Source of the DNA: an uncultured Bacteroidales bacterium
GTDB lineage: Bacteria > Bacteroidota > Bacteroidia > Bacteroidales > Paludibacteraceae
Length of the DNA: 64,000 nucleotides
Assembly: GCA_900317745.1 (NCBI GenBank)
Contig: ONHW01000018.1
Location: 35,417-99,416, forward strand
Direction: 5' to 3'
Shown: piece by piece, positions 42,323 to 51,171 of the stretch
How the letters are laid out: every line of letters begins with the position of its first letter
Position numbering within the stretch: the stretch's first letter is position 1
Notes under the pieces: generated by a model
The model's database searches: none
What the model saw: the letters and a program-made list of their open reading frames with translations, nothing else
Told to the model about the DNA's origin: nothing
Translations under genes and position numbers: made by a program

Positions 42323-43402
42323 ATGAAAAAATATAACTTTAATGCAGGACCAAGTATCCTGCCGCAAGAAGTAATCAAGCAGACCGCCGAAGCCGTACTG
42401 GACTTTCAGGGCGAGGGTCTGTCTGTACTGGAGATCAGCCACCGCGCCAAGTATTTCCAACCCGTAGTGGACGAGGCGGAAGCGTTGTTCAAAGAGTTGT
42501 TGGGTGTACCGGAAGGGTACAGAGTTCTGTTTCTGGGAGGTGGTGCCTCGTTGCAATTCTGCATGGTGCCGTTCAATATGCTGGAGAAGAAAGCCGCGTA
42601 TCTGAACACCGGCGTGTGGAGCAAGAAAGCTATCAAGGAAGCCAAAGGTTTCGGCGAGGTTGTTGAGGTTGCCGCCAGCACGAACTCTATCCCCAATGAT
42701 TACGATATCCCTCAGGATGCTGACTATTTCCATATCACGACCAACAACACCATCTTCGGCACGGAAATCAGCGACGCCAAGTTGCAGGAAATCTACAAGA
42801 AGAAAGGCAATGTACCTCTCATAGCCGACATGAGTTCGGATATATTGAGCCGCCCGATAGACGTCAGCCAATACGACATTATCTACGGTGGAGCACAGAA
42901 GAACCTTGCTCCGGCAGGTGTAACATTCGTTATCGTCAAAGAGAGTGCACTGGGCAAGGTCAGCCGGTATATACCTACCATGCTGAACTACCAGACGCAT
43001 ATCGATGGCGGATCGATGTTTAACACACCGCCTGTATTGCCGATCTACACCGCACTGCTCACACTGCGTTGGCTGAAGGCCAACGGTGGCGTCAAATGGA
43101 TTGAGGCGCGTAACAAAGCCAAAGCCGAACTGCTGTACAACTGCCTCGACCACTCCAAACTGTTCACACCGACCATTCTGGAGAAAGAAGACCGCAGCCG
43201 TATGAACATCTGCTTCGTTCTCAAACCCGGTTACGAGGATCTGCAAGACGATTTCTTCAAGTTTGCCACCGAACGCGGCATGGTGGGTATCAAGGGTCAC
43301 CGCCTGGTTGGAGGCTTCCGCGCTTCGTGCTACAACGCCATGGATCTGGAGGGCGTACAGGCACTCGTAGATTGCATCAAAGAATACGAATCTTTGCACT
43401 AA
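42323..43402 (+). CDS. serC: Phosphoserine aminotransferase
   Basis: 359 residues from the ATG at 42323 ([20 protein letters not shown]); an ATG 13 codons earlier is rejected because the family begins at NFNAGP. PLP-binding region [20 protein letters not shown] then [12 protein letters not shown], with the Schiff-base Lys in GGAQKN. It converts 3-phosphohydroxypyruvate to phosphoserine with glutamate. Adjacent to serA (33 bp), so the serine pathway genes are together. Confidence 0.97.
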   Translation: MKKYNFNAGPSILPQEVIKQTAEAVLDFQGEGLSVLEISHRAKYFQPVVDEAEALFKELLGVPEGYRVLFLGGGASLQFCMVPFNMLEKKAAYLNTGVWSKKAIKEAKGFGEVVEVAASTNSIPNDYDIPQDADYFHITTNNTIFGTEISDAKLQEIYKKKGNVPLIADMSSDILSRPIDVSQYDIIYGGAQKNLAPAGVTFVIVKESALGKVSRYIPTMLNYQTHIDGGSMFNTPPVLPIYTALLTLRWLKANGGVKWIEARNKAKAELLYNCLDHSKLFTPTILEKEDRSRMNICFVLKPGYEDLQDDFFKFATERGMVGIKGHRLVGGFRASCYNAMDLEGVQALVDCIKEYESLH

Positions 43403-43435
43403 TTCGTAATTCGCAATTTTTAATTCGTAATTAAG

Positions 43436-44356
43436 ATGAAAGTATTAGTAGCAACTGAAAAAACTTTCGCCAAGGTTGCCGTTGACGGCATACGCGAGGT
43501 GATTGAGCAGGCAGGTTACGAACTTGCCCTGCTGGAGAAATATACTGACAAACAGCAACTGCTAGACGCAGTAGCCGATGCTGACGCGCTGATCATCCGC
43601 TCGGATATTGTGGACAGCGAGGTGTTGAACGCTGCCAAGCAGCTGAAGATTGTTGTGCGTGCCGGTGCAGGCTATGACAATATTGATCTGGCTGCCGCTA
43701 CGGCACACAAGGTCGTAGCGATGAACACACCCGGTCAGAACAGCAACGCAGTAGCCGAACTGGCTCTCGGATTGATGGTTTATGCCGTACGCAACCTGTA
43801 CAACGGCACAAGCGGCACTGAACTGAAAGGCAAGAAACTCGGTATCCACGCCTTTGGCAATGTGGGCAGAAACGTGGCTCGCATCGCACAAGGATTCGGC
43901 ATGGAGGTTTATGCCTATGACGCCTATTGTCCGGACGAGGCTATGCTGGCCGCTAACGTCAAGCCCGTGCATTCGGCAGAGGAGTTGTACAAGATATGCG
44001 ATATTGTCAGCCTGCATATCCCTGCCACTCCGGAAACAAAGAACAGCATCAACCACGACCTCGTTGGCTTGCTGCCCAAAGGCGGCATTCTGGTCAACAC
44101 AGCCCGCAAGGAGGTAATTGACGAGGACGGACTGATCAGCCTCATGCTGGAGCGTACGGATCTGAAGTACATGACGGATATTATGCCCGCTGCCGATGCC
44201 AAGTTCCGCGAACTGTTTGCCGGACGTTATTTTGCTACGCCCAAGAAGATGGGCGCACAAACTGCCGAAGCGAACATCAACGCAGGCATAGCCGCAGCAC
44301 GGCAGATCGTGGACTTCATCGAGAACGGAGTAACCAAATTTCAGGTGAACAAGTAG
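43436..44356 (+). CDS. serA: D-3-phosphoglycerate dehydrogenase, Lys-type
   Basis: 306 residues, no ACT regulatory domain. NAD-binding GKKLGIHAFGNVGRNVARIA, catalytic Arg in VNTARKEVID, and Glu further on. Where canonical enzymes have PHIGGST (catalytic His), this reads PKKMGAQT, so the His is replaced by Lys, as reported for type IIIK phosphoglycerate dehydrogenases of Entamoeba and Bacteroides. First step of serine synthesis, partner of serC upstream. Confidence 0.95.
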   Translation: MKVLVATEKTFAKVAVDGIREVIEQAGYELALLEKYTDKQQLLDAVADADALIIRSDIVDSEVLNAAKQLKIVVRAGAGYDNIDLAAATAHKVVAMNTPGQNSNAVAELALGLMVYAVRNLYNGTSGTELKGKKLGIHAFGNVGRNVARIAQGFGMEVYAYDAYCPDEAMLAANVKPVHSAEELYKICDIVSLHIPATPETKNSINHDLVGLLPKGGILVNTARKEVIDEDGLISLMLERTDLKYMTDIMPAADAKFRELFAGRYFATPKKMGAQTAEANINAGIAAARQIVDFIENGVTKFQVNK

Positions 44357-44410
44357 TTGAGGGTTTAGTGTTGAGTGTTGAATGAAAGTTGAGAGTTGAC
44401 AGTTTGAAGT
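44357..44410 (+). repeat. 7-bp repeat tract (GTTGAGT / GTTGACA)
   Basis: GAGGGTTTAGTGTTGAGTGT followed by TGAATGAAAGTTGAGAGTTG and ACAGTTTGAA. It gives a spurious upstream TTG start for the next gene. Confidence 0.75.
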
Positions 44411-44412
44411 TA

Positions 44413-45747
44413 ATGAGCAGAAATAGATTTATCCTTTTATTCGTCGGACTATGCTGCGCATGGTCTGTTTGGGCGTTACACGTAGTGCCTGTAGGTGAGC
44501 CCGACAAGGATTATACGTTCATCGACAACGATGGCGACACGATTTATATCTTCGCCTCGGGCATTGACATGCGCCACCCTGCAGGTAATACGGATTGGTA
44601 TAATGCGGATGGTTCGCTCTACCAATCGAATGTCGATGAGATTTATCCTGACAACGGAGGGTACTACACCTTGCAGAACGGCGAGCCGGAATATTTCTAT
44701 GTCTTCTCTTACGCTGACTACAAAGCCAACACCGCCGATTGGGAACTGAGCGTTGAGCCTAAGTGCGAATCCACTATTCTAACACTCAGCGGCACTCTGC
44801 CCGATGCGCTCACATACACAACCGGTGAGGGCAGGACACGCACCGTGCCACGCACTTGCACCATATCGTACACCGATCTGGCATGGAGCGAAGCAGATAT
44901 GCATTGGCAGGACTCGGCGGCAGTTGCCACGTTTGACTTCCCGAACACGCAGTTCTACCTGCCGGCAATATATCAGGCTACAGATATATCACTGGCTGTT
45001 GACAACATTGCCAAAGCTTTAGGAATGGATATCGACTCGGTAACCACAACACTCACTACGCCCATTGCCGTCAAGTCTCACGTCACCAGCCGTACGGAGG
45101 TGCGAGGCAAGAAAGGCGAGTTGAGCAATGAACTGGAGCGACCGACCGATGAGTCCGTGCTGACCGGCTCGGCAGAGTTGCGCATTCAGTTCAACAGCAA
45201 CCCTACACCGGCTGCCGCGTACTTCAGTTGGCGCGTCTATCAAGGCACGGCACTCATCTATTCGCGCAACGACGAGAATCTGTTCGAGGTGTTCAGCGAA
45301 CCGGCTGCATACCGCGTAGTTTGTATCGTTACCGGCACCGAGTGCCCGTGTGAGACATGTACTATCGATTCTACGGAGATTACCGTGAACATCTCTGTAT
45401 CCGACCTGCAGGTGCCTAACGTATTTACGCCCAACGGTGACGGACTGAACGACGAGTTCCGCGTGCAGTACCGCTCGCTGGCTGAGTTCCACTGCTGGGT
45501 ATATAACCGCTGGGGCAAACTCGTATATGAATGGACCGACCCTGCCAAAGGTTGGGATGGTACCATCAACGGACGTCCGGCAGCTGAAGGTGCGTACTTC
45601 TACGTTATCCGTGCCCGCGGTACGGATGCAGATCCCAAGCAGGGCTACACCACCAAGGCGGCATACAGGCGTGCACAACTCAACTCCGACAAGATGGTGG
45701 GTATCTACCAACTCTCCGGCGACATCAACCTCATTCGAGGCAAATAA
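44413..45747 (+). CDS. Exported protein with gliding-motility/T9SS type B C-terminal domain
   Basis: 444 residues from the ATG at 44413; the open frame extends 8 codons into the heptamer tract. Signal peptide (ending VWALHVV), followed by immunoglobulin-like beta domains (VSVEPKCESTILTLSGTLPD; PTPAAAYFSWRVYQGTALIY). The C-terminal domain (about 340-425: VPNVFTPNGDGLNDEFRVQY, HCWVYNRWGKLVYEWTDPAK, GWDGTINGRPAAEGAYFYVI) is the CHU_C/type B sorting domain, so it is probably sent to the surface by the type IX secretion system. Overlaps holA by 1 bp. Confidence 0.92.
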   Translation: MSRNRFILLFVGLCCAWSVWALHVVPVGEPDKDYTFIDNDGDTIYIFASGIDMRHPAGNTDWYNADGSLYQSNVDEIYPDNGGYYTLQNGEPEYFYVFSYADYKANTADWELSVEPKCESTILTLSGTLPDALTYTTGEGRTRTVPRTCTISYTDLAWSEADMHWQDSAAVATFDFPNTQFYLPAIYQATDISLAVDNIAKALGMDIDSVTTTLTTPIAVKSHVTSRTEVRGKKGELSNELERPTDESVLTGSAELRIQFNSNPTPAAAYFSWRVYQGTALIYSRNDENLFEVFSEPAAYRVVCIVTGTECPCETCTIDSTEITVNISVSDLQVPNVFTPNGDGLNDEFRVQYRSLAEFHCWVYNRWGKLVYEWTDPAKGWDGTINGRPAAEGAYFYVIRARGTDADPKQGYTTKAAYRRAQLNSDKMVGIYQLSGDINLIRGK

Positions 45748-46787
45748 TGGCAGCAAACACACTGACATACGACCAGGTAATGTTGCAGCTCAGGCAGCAG
45801 CAGTACAAACCCGTGTACATCCTCTATGGCGATGAACCGTATTACATCGACAAGGTCACCGATTATATTGAGGACAACGTGCTCGACGAAGCCGGCAAGT
45901 CGTTCGACCAGGTGGTGTTGTACGGTCGTGATCTGGCAGAGGCAGGCATAGGTGAGGCTGTCATGCAGGCGCGAGGATTCGCCATGATGGGCGGCTATAA
46001 GGTGGTTATCGTCCGTGAGGCGCAGATGATCAAGAAGTGGCAGGCACTCGAGCAGTACATTGCTGCACCGCAACCGCAGTCGATACTCGTAATAGCCTGC
46101 AAGGGTGCTGCGCCCAAGGTACCTGCCTCACCGCATGTGGCACTCATGCAATCCACAGCACTGCGCGACTATCAGGTAGCAGGATGGATAACTCGTTACA
46201 TCGAGGATTGGAACAAGCAACAGTCCACACAAGACAAAGCCGACCGCGTGACTATCGATCCTAAAGTAACACAGATCCTGGCAGATAACCTCGGCACGAA
46301 CCTGCAGCAGATAGTGCTGTCGCTCGAGAAACTGGTAAACGGTCGCCCAGCAGGAGTCAACGTGATCGACGCGTCACTCGTGGAGAGGAACATAGGTATC
46401 AGCAAAGATTTCAACGGTTTTGAACTTCAGGACGCACTTATCAACGGCGATCCGGTCAAGGCAAACAGGATTGTCCGGTACTTCGCTTCATCGAAAGACC
46501 ACCCTATTCAGAAAGAACTGCCGCTGTTGTTCGGGTTCTTTGCCAACCTAATGCTCTACCACTACCTGCCAAACAAAGGCGACGAACGTGCTGTGGCGGC
46601 AGCGCTGAAGATCAATCCGTTCATTGTCAAGAACTACGCACGCGCAGCCAAACGGTTCACGGCAGGCAAGACCTTCAGAATAATCTCGTACTTCCGAGAG
46701 ACCGATGCACGCAGCAAAGGTATAGGTACAGGTTCTGCCACCGAGCTTGACTTGTGGAAAGAACTAATCTACAAAATATTACACTAA
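45747..46787 (+). CDS. holA: DNA polymerase III delta subunit
   Basis: 346 residues. YILYGDEPYYIDKVTDYIED near the N-terminus and FGFFANLMLYHYL / KINPFIVKNYARAAKRFTAG near the C-terminus match the HolA clamp-loader subunit. It opens the beta clamp. ATG overlaps the preceding stop (TAATG), indicating coupling with the T9SS cargo gene by position only. Confidence 0.94.
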   Translation: MAANTLTYDQVMLQLRQQQYKPVYILYGDEPYYIDKVTDYIEDNVLDEAGKSFDQVVLYGRDLAEAGIGEAVMQARGFAMMGGYKVVIVREAQMIKKWQALEQYIAAPQPQSILVIACKGAAPKVPASPHVALMQSTALRDYQVAGWITRYIEDWNKQQSTQDKADRVTIDPKVTQILADNLGTNLQQIVLSLEKLVNGRPAGVNVIDASLVERNIGISKDFNGFELQDALINGDPVKANRIVRYFASSKDHPIQKELPLLFGFFANLMLYHYLPNKGDERAVAAALKINPFIVKNYARAAKRFTAGKTFRIISYFRETDARSKGIGTGSATELDLWKELIYKILH

Positions 46788-46839
46788 CCGCCAAAGGCCG
46801 GGTACAGACAACTGACAGCTGACAGCCAATGGCATATAT

Positions 46840-46894
46840 TTAACCCGAGGGATAGATTTGAATGCTTGCAACCCTCTATTAAATGCTAAAAACA
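46840..46894 (+). promoter_or_regulatory. SAM-II riboswitch upstream of metK
   Basis: An H-type pseudoknot fits the SAM-II aptamer: P1 GAGGG (46847-46851) / CCCTC (46872-46876); loop 1 contains GATTTGAATGCTTGCAA as in known SAM-II RNAs; P2 pairs ATTTGA (46856-46861) with TTAAAT (46879-46884); the 3' part reads AAATGCTAAAAA. The metK ATG (46895) follows immediately, so SAM binding would hide the start region and shut off translation. Known occurrence of SAM-II includes Bacteroidota. The pairings were worked out by eye. Confidence 0.85.
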
Positions 46895-48199
46895 ATGAAA
46901 CAATCGTTTAATCAAAGCGTAAATAAGAATTACTTATTTACCTCCGAATCGGTGTCCGAGGGACACCCAGACAAAGTCGCTGACCAGATTAGCGACGCTA
47001 TTCTTGACAATTTCCTTGCTCTTGATCCCAATGCCCATGTAGCCTGTGAGACGATGGTTACCACAGGGCAAGTGGTTGTGGCAGGCGAGGTCACTGCCAA
47101 ACATTACATCGATCTGCCGGCTATCATCCGCCGGACTATCAATGATATAGGATATACCAAAGCAGCCTACAAGTTTGAGGCAGAAAGCTGCGGTATATTG
47201 CAGGCACTGCACGAGCAGAGCGCGGATATCAATATGGGCGTGAGTCGCAAGTCAAAAATGGCACAAGGTGCCGGCGATCAGGGAATGATGTTCGGTTACG
47301 CCTCATCAGAGACCGACAACTTTATGCCACTCACTCTCGATCTGGCACATACGCTCGTATATACCCTCGCGCGCATTCGCAAAGAAGGTAAGGAGATGAC
47401 TTACCTCCGTCCGGACGCCAAGAGTCAGGTTACAATGGAGTACGACTCCAAGAACCGCCCTGTTCGTATCCGGACAATAGTGCTATCCACGCAGCATGAC
47501 GAGTTCACTGCCAACGGACACAAAGTTACGCCCGAACTCATCAAGCAGGATGTTATTTCTACCCTACTGCCGCGAGTAGCCAAGCGTGATGTGCGCTATA
47601 CGGCTCTGCTGGAGACGTTCCTCAATGACAGCAAGAACACCGAACTGCTGGTTAATCCGACAGGCAACTTCGTGATTGGCGGACCTTACGGCGATACCGG
47701 ACTGACCGGACGTAAGATCATCGTGGATACCTACGGCGGACGCGGAGCACACGGTGGCGGTGCGTTCTCGGGCAAAGATCCCTCGAAGGTGGACCGTTCG
47801 GCTGCATACGCAGCACGTTATATTGCCAAGAACATGGTGGCTGCCGGTGTGGCGGACGAGGTGCTCGTGCAAGTCAGTTACGCCATTGGCGTAGCTCAAC
47901 CCGTGAGCCTGTATGTCAACACCTACGGCACTGCCAAAGTCAACCTCAGCGATGCGGAGATTGCCAAACGTATAGGCAAATTGTTCGACCTGCGCCCGGC
48001 GGCAATCATCCGCGACCTCAAACTCACCCAACCGATGTACGAGGAGACTGCACGCTACGGGCACATGGGACGCACCAACGAGGTGGTAACCAAGTCGTTC
48101 ATCGACTCCGACGGCAAATCGTTCACACGTCAGGTCGAACTGTTCACGTGGGAGAAACTCGACCGCGTAGCCGACATACGCAAGGCATTCAAACTCTAA
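46895..48199 (+). CDS. metK: S-adenosylmethionine synthase
   Basis: 434 residues from the ATG at 46895; the ATG at 46883 lies inside the riboswitch pseudoknot and is rejected. Signature [32 protein letters not shown] and [20 protein letters not shown]. Makes SAM from methionine and ATP, the ligand of the riboswitch in its own leader. Followed by lspA after 10 bp. Confidence 0.98.
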   Translation: MKQSFNQSVNKNYLFTSESVSEGHPDKVADQISDAILDNFLALDPNAHVACETMVTTGQVVVAGEVTAKHYIDLPAIIRRTINDIGYTKAAYKFEAESCGILQALHEQSADINMGVSRKSKMAQGAGDQGMMFGYASSETDNFMPLTLDLAHTLVYTLARIRKEGKEMTYLRPDAKSQVTMEYDSKNRPVRIRTIVLSTQHDEFTANGHKVTPELIKQDVISTLLPRVAKRDVRYTALLETFLNDSKNTELLVNPTGNFVIGGPYGDTGLTGRKIIVDTYGGRGAHGGGAFSGKDPSKVDRSAAYAARYIAKNMVAAGVADEVLVQVSYAIGVAQPVSLYVNTYGTAKVNLSDAEIAKRIGKLFDLRPAAIIRDLKLTQPMYEETARYGHMGRTNEVVTKSFIDSDGKSFTRQVELFTWEKLDRVADIRKAFKL

Positions 48200-48209
48200 A
48201 AATGAAACA

Positions 48210-48761
48210 ATGAGCAATTGTGAACATACAAAACAGTCTTGGCTTATAGCCGGTGCTGTGCTCCTGCTTGTGGCGCTGGATCAGGCCTTGAAACTATATA
48301 TCCGCACCCATTTTGCTTTGGGTGAGGCGCACGAGATTCTTCCGTTCTTCCAACTCTGTTTTGTGGAAAACAACGGGATGGCGTTCGGCATACAATGGCT
48401 GCCCAAGTGGTGCCTGACAGCGTTTCGGATAGTTATGGTGGGGATATTGAGTTGGTACATCAATTCGCTGCTCAGGCATAACGCACGCCCGTGGTATATC
48501 GCCATGGTTACGCTCATCACAGCCGGCGCGCTCGGCAATATCATCGATTGTGTGTGCTATGGTCGCCTGTTCGGCTATGAGACTTGGTTCTACGGTCGTG
48601 TGGTAGATATGCTGTACTTCCCGCTAATCCACAACGCCGCCGGCGAGACCTTGTTCTTCCGCCCTGTGTTCAATCTCGCCGACTCGTACATCACCGTGGC
48701 GGTATTTGCGATCATCCTGTTCTTCCGCAAAGACCTCAACGACAGTCTGGAGAAAAGATAA
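48210..48761 (+). CDS. lspA: Lipoprotein signal peptidase (signal peptidase II)
   Basis: 183 residues, four membrane helices. Catalytic aspartates in GALGNIIDCVCYG and PVFNLADSYITVAV, and the FVENNGMAFGI motif. It cleaves before the lipobox Cys of the many lipoproteins seen in this window. Co-transcribed with metK; terminator at 48815-48841. Confidence 0.97.
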   Translation: MSNCEHTKQSWLIAGAVLLLVALDQALKLYIRTHFALGEAHEILPFFQLCFVENNGMAFGIQWLPKWCLTAFRIVMVGILSWYINSLLRHNARPWYIAMVTLITAGALGNIIDCVCYGRLFGYETWFYGRVVDMLYFPLIHNAAGETLFFRPVFNLADSYITVAVFAIILFFRKDLNDSLEKR

Positions 48762-48814
48762 CCCACCATACACCGTACACAAGACACAACACTCAATACA
48801 CAATACAAAACAAG

Positions 48815-48841
48815 AAACGGCTCGATCGAGCCGTTTTTTTA
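48815..48841. terminator. Rho-independent terminator after lspA (bidirectional)
   Basis: AAACGGCTCGATCGAGCCGT then TTTTTTT: perfect 11-bp stem and U-run on the plus strand; the minus strand also has a T-rich flank after the hairpin, ending the convergent gene at 48839. Confidence 0.9.
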
Positions 48842-49525
48842 TTCCCTCACCGTCACATGGAAGCAGGACTGCTTGGCTTCGTACTTGACGTATATCTTTC
48901 CGGCCCTCTGGTGGTTGAGCAGCACTTGTCCGAGTACGAGTTTCAGATTATCCTCATGCATGTAGTCGCGCGTACGTGTGACCTTGTCGTAGCCGAAGTA
49001 TGCCAAATCGAACGTTGTTCCGTAGCAGTGGCAGCTTTGCGTAACGGAGTTGATGTTTCCGCTGCGTTGCAATTGGCGTATATCCTCCTGTGTGCGCAGA
49101 ATCGATGTCACACGAAACCTGTAATGCGGCAGGTTGTTGCGCCGCAGTATATCCGCCCATTCGTCGCCTATTGCGTCCAGTTCGCGCTTGGCGGATGGTA
49201 TGAGATATGGCACGGAATGTGTCAGTTCGTCCACTACGTAGTTGTCACATGTCTTTACCTCCACCAGTTGCTTGCGCATCTGCGCTGCGTCCGCGCGGTC
49301 CTTAGGCGAGCGCTTCAAACCTATACGGCTCGCCACAGCGTGCTGCTTCTGCTGCAGGTCGTTGAACTTCTGTTTGTAATTGAAAGTACGTCCGGGATAG
49401 GCAACCATGTTGTCTTCCACTATCTCCTGCTCATGCTTTTCTCGTCCGTCACGGCTCTCGCTGCTACAGCCATACGCAGTTACTACCAGCACGATTACTG
49501 CTATCAGATTGTATATATTTTTCAC
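48839..49525 (-). CDS. DUF5715-family, M15 peptidase-like lipoprotein
   Basis: 228 residues with a lipoprotein signal (AYGC, Cys20). YRFRVTSILRTQEDIRQLQR and SCHCYGTTFDLAYFGYD, then CFHVTVR at the end, reproduce the SxHxxG...D...H metal-binding arrangement of D-alanyl-D-alanine carboxypeptidase/peptidase M15 enzymes, so it may trim peptidoglycan in the periplasm. DUF5715 is the best family I can name. Own promoter at 49617-49647. Confidence 0.82.
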   Translation of the reverse strand: MKNIYNLIAVIVLVVTAYGCSSESRDGREKHEQEIVEDNMVAYPGRTFNYKQKFNDLQQKQHAVASRIGLKRSPKDRADAAQMRKQLVEVKTCDNYVVDELTHSVPYLIPSAKRELDAIGDEWADILRRNNLPHYRFRVTSILRTQEDIRQLQRSGNINSVTQSCHCYGTTFDLAYFGYDKVTRTRDYMHEDNLKLVLGQVLLNHQRAGKIYVKYEAKQSCFHVTVRE

Positions 49526-49616
49526 TTGTCTCGGTGTTTGGCCTTCTTTGGCTTTTCAATGTTGATATATCGGGTGCTGACGATTAGTTACTTTGCAATC
49601 GTTCGATAATTTACTG

Positions 49617-49647
49617 CAAAGTTACTAATTTTTTTTGTCTCTTGCAA
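49617..49647 (-). promoter_or_regulatory. Promoter of the DUF5715 gene
   Basis: CTTGC box (complement around 49644-49648) 19 bp before TAACTTTG (complement of 49617-49624). Confidence 0.7.
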
Positions 49648-49695
49648 GTCTTTTTGCAAAAAAAGCATTTTCCAAATAATTTTTCTTCAGGAAAG

Positions 49696-49727
49696 TTTGC
49701 AAATGTGCATTTTTTTTTGTATCTTTG
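49696..49727 (+). promoter_or_regulatory. Promoter of the 49828-52070 gene pair
   Basis: TTTGC (49696-49700) and TATCTTTG (49720-49727), 20 bp apart; leader about 95 nt to the ATG at 49828. Confidence 0.8.
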
Positions 49728-49827
49728 TGGGCTGAATTGCGTGCGCCTTGTGCGCAAGCGCTCCTGCGCGGGCGCAACACTAACAGCAAACATACTAACA
49801 CGCACATAGATAACAACCCCTACACCT

Positions 49828-51171
49828 ATGGACAAAATTATCAGTTGCTACCTCGCCGCCATACTTGTTTGCGGCATAATGCTCCACACATCGTGTACCG
49901 GTCATGACTCGGCATACAAAGCCGTATCCCTAACCGGTCAGGTCACCCATGTCCAGCCTATGACAGGCCTGGTGCTGTGGAACGATCTGGCTGCCGCGAT
50001 GGATAGCACACACGGTGATTGCATAAGTCTGGAGTTTTCGTACGTTGAGCCCTGCCGCCTGGTGACAGGAAAAACCAACGGTGTTATATCCTACGATTGG
50101 ACGTATCTGGACGACAAACTGTCAGCCGCAGCCTCACGCGGACATCAGATGGTAGTGCGTTTTCCGCTCTGCTACCCTTCGAACCGCAGCAATTGTATTG
50201 GCAAACCCGGTGGCACGTATGTGCCGGATTATATTCGCCAACTACCTGACTATCGCGAGACGTACTCCGCCAACCCCGGTGGCGATGGTCCTACATGGTA
50301 TCCCGATTGGAGCAACAGCGAACTGCAATGGTTTGTCAAGCAGTTCTACAGCGACCTGGCTGCGCGCTATAACAACGATCCGCGCATTGCGTTTGTAGAG
50401 GTTGGTTTCGGCCATTGGGCAGAGTACCACACTTACGGCACACCTGTTGCGTTCGGCACAAACTTCCCCACCCCGGCTTACCAGCGCGAGTTGTTCACTC
50501 ATCTGTCCCAGGTACTTTCCATCCCCTGGCTGACCAGCGTGGACGCAGGCGACAAGGTATATTCGGACGTATGCGTACACGCCGATACGCGCGAGTTGGC
50601 GTTCGGACTGTTTGACGACACGTTCATGCATAGCCAGCACGACCTGAGTCAGGGTGACGGCTGGAACGAGCAATGCTGGCTGTGGAGCGGCATAGAGCGC
50701 TGGAAGAACGGCGTGTGCGGTGGAGAGATAAGTTACTACACGCGCGACGACCAGCATAACTTCCTTAACCCCGAAGGTATGTACGGCGTGACATGGGAGC
50801 AAGCTGCCGGCAAGTACCACATGACATTCGTTATCTGCAACAACGCGCCCGAAGGAGCGTACTTCACGCAGCAGCGTGTGACGGAGGCCGGTATTGCCGC
50901 AGGCTACAACTTCTGTATCACCGACTGCCGCACCAACGGCACGAACAGCCGCATCACTGTCGCAAACACCGGCATTGCTCCCATCTACCGCGATGCGTAT
51001 GTGACCGTAGGCGGCGTGCGCGCACAAGAGTCGCTGCGCGGACTGCTGCCCGGTGAGGAACAGAACGTTGAGATAGCCGCAGTAGCCGCGTCTGACAACG
51101 TACGTATAACATCCGACCATATTCTACCGTCGCAACAGATAGAGTTTGACGTCAATATTTCAGCACAATGA
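49828..51171 (+). CDS. Lipoprotein with glycoside-hydrolase-like barrel (DUF4832-like)
   Basis: 447 residues. Lipoprotein signal (HTSC, Cys23). Central region resembles a TIM barrel: LVLWNDLAAAMDSTHGDCIS, LEFSYVEPCRL, GHQMVVRFPLCYPS, DPRIAFVEVGFGHWAEYHTY, FGLFDDTFMHSQHDL and CCGGEISYYT-type strands, with conserved acidic residues at strand ends. The C-terminal 80 residues form an immunoglobulin-like strand set (ITVANTGIAPIYRDAYVTVG). This is the DUF4832/DUF4874 layout; a glycan substrate is likely but not readable. Its stop overlaps the start of the regulator gene (ATGA). Confidence 0.8.
   Translation: MDKIISCYLAAILVCGIMLHTSCTGHDSAYKAVSLTGQVTHVQPMTGLVLWNDLAAAMDSTHGDCISLEFSYVEPCRLVTGKTNGVISYDWTYLDDKLSAAASRGHQMVVRFPLCYPSNRSNCIGKPGGTYVPDYIRQLPDYRETYSANPGGDGPTWYPDWSNSELQWFVKQFYSDLAARYNNDPRIAFVEVGFGHWAEYHTYGTPVAFGTNFPTPAYQRELFTHLSQVLSIPWLTSVDAGDKVYSDVCVHADTRELAFGLFDDTFMHSQHDLSQGDGWNEQCWLWSGIERWKNGVCGGEISYYTRDDQHNFLNPEGMYGVTWEQAAGKYHMTFVICNNAPEGAYFTQQRVTEAGIAAGYNFCITDCRTNGTNSRITVANTGIAPIYRDAYVTVGGVRAQESLRGLLPGEEQNVEIAAVAASDNVRITSDHILPSQQIEFDVNISAQ

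Larger units (their letters stand above)
49526..49827. other. Intergenic interval with two divergent promoters
   Basis: No gene. Contains the minus-strand promoter at 49617-49647 and the plus-strand promoter at 49696-49727, separated by an AT-rich segment. Confidence 0.7.

Noticed and set aside
42221-43399. 392-codon minus-strand open frame
   Set aside because: Antisense shadow of serC; no start context or family features.
46883-46894. Upstream metK ATG
   Set aside because: Part of the SAM-II pseudoknot; the ATG at 46895 fits better.
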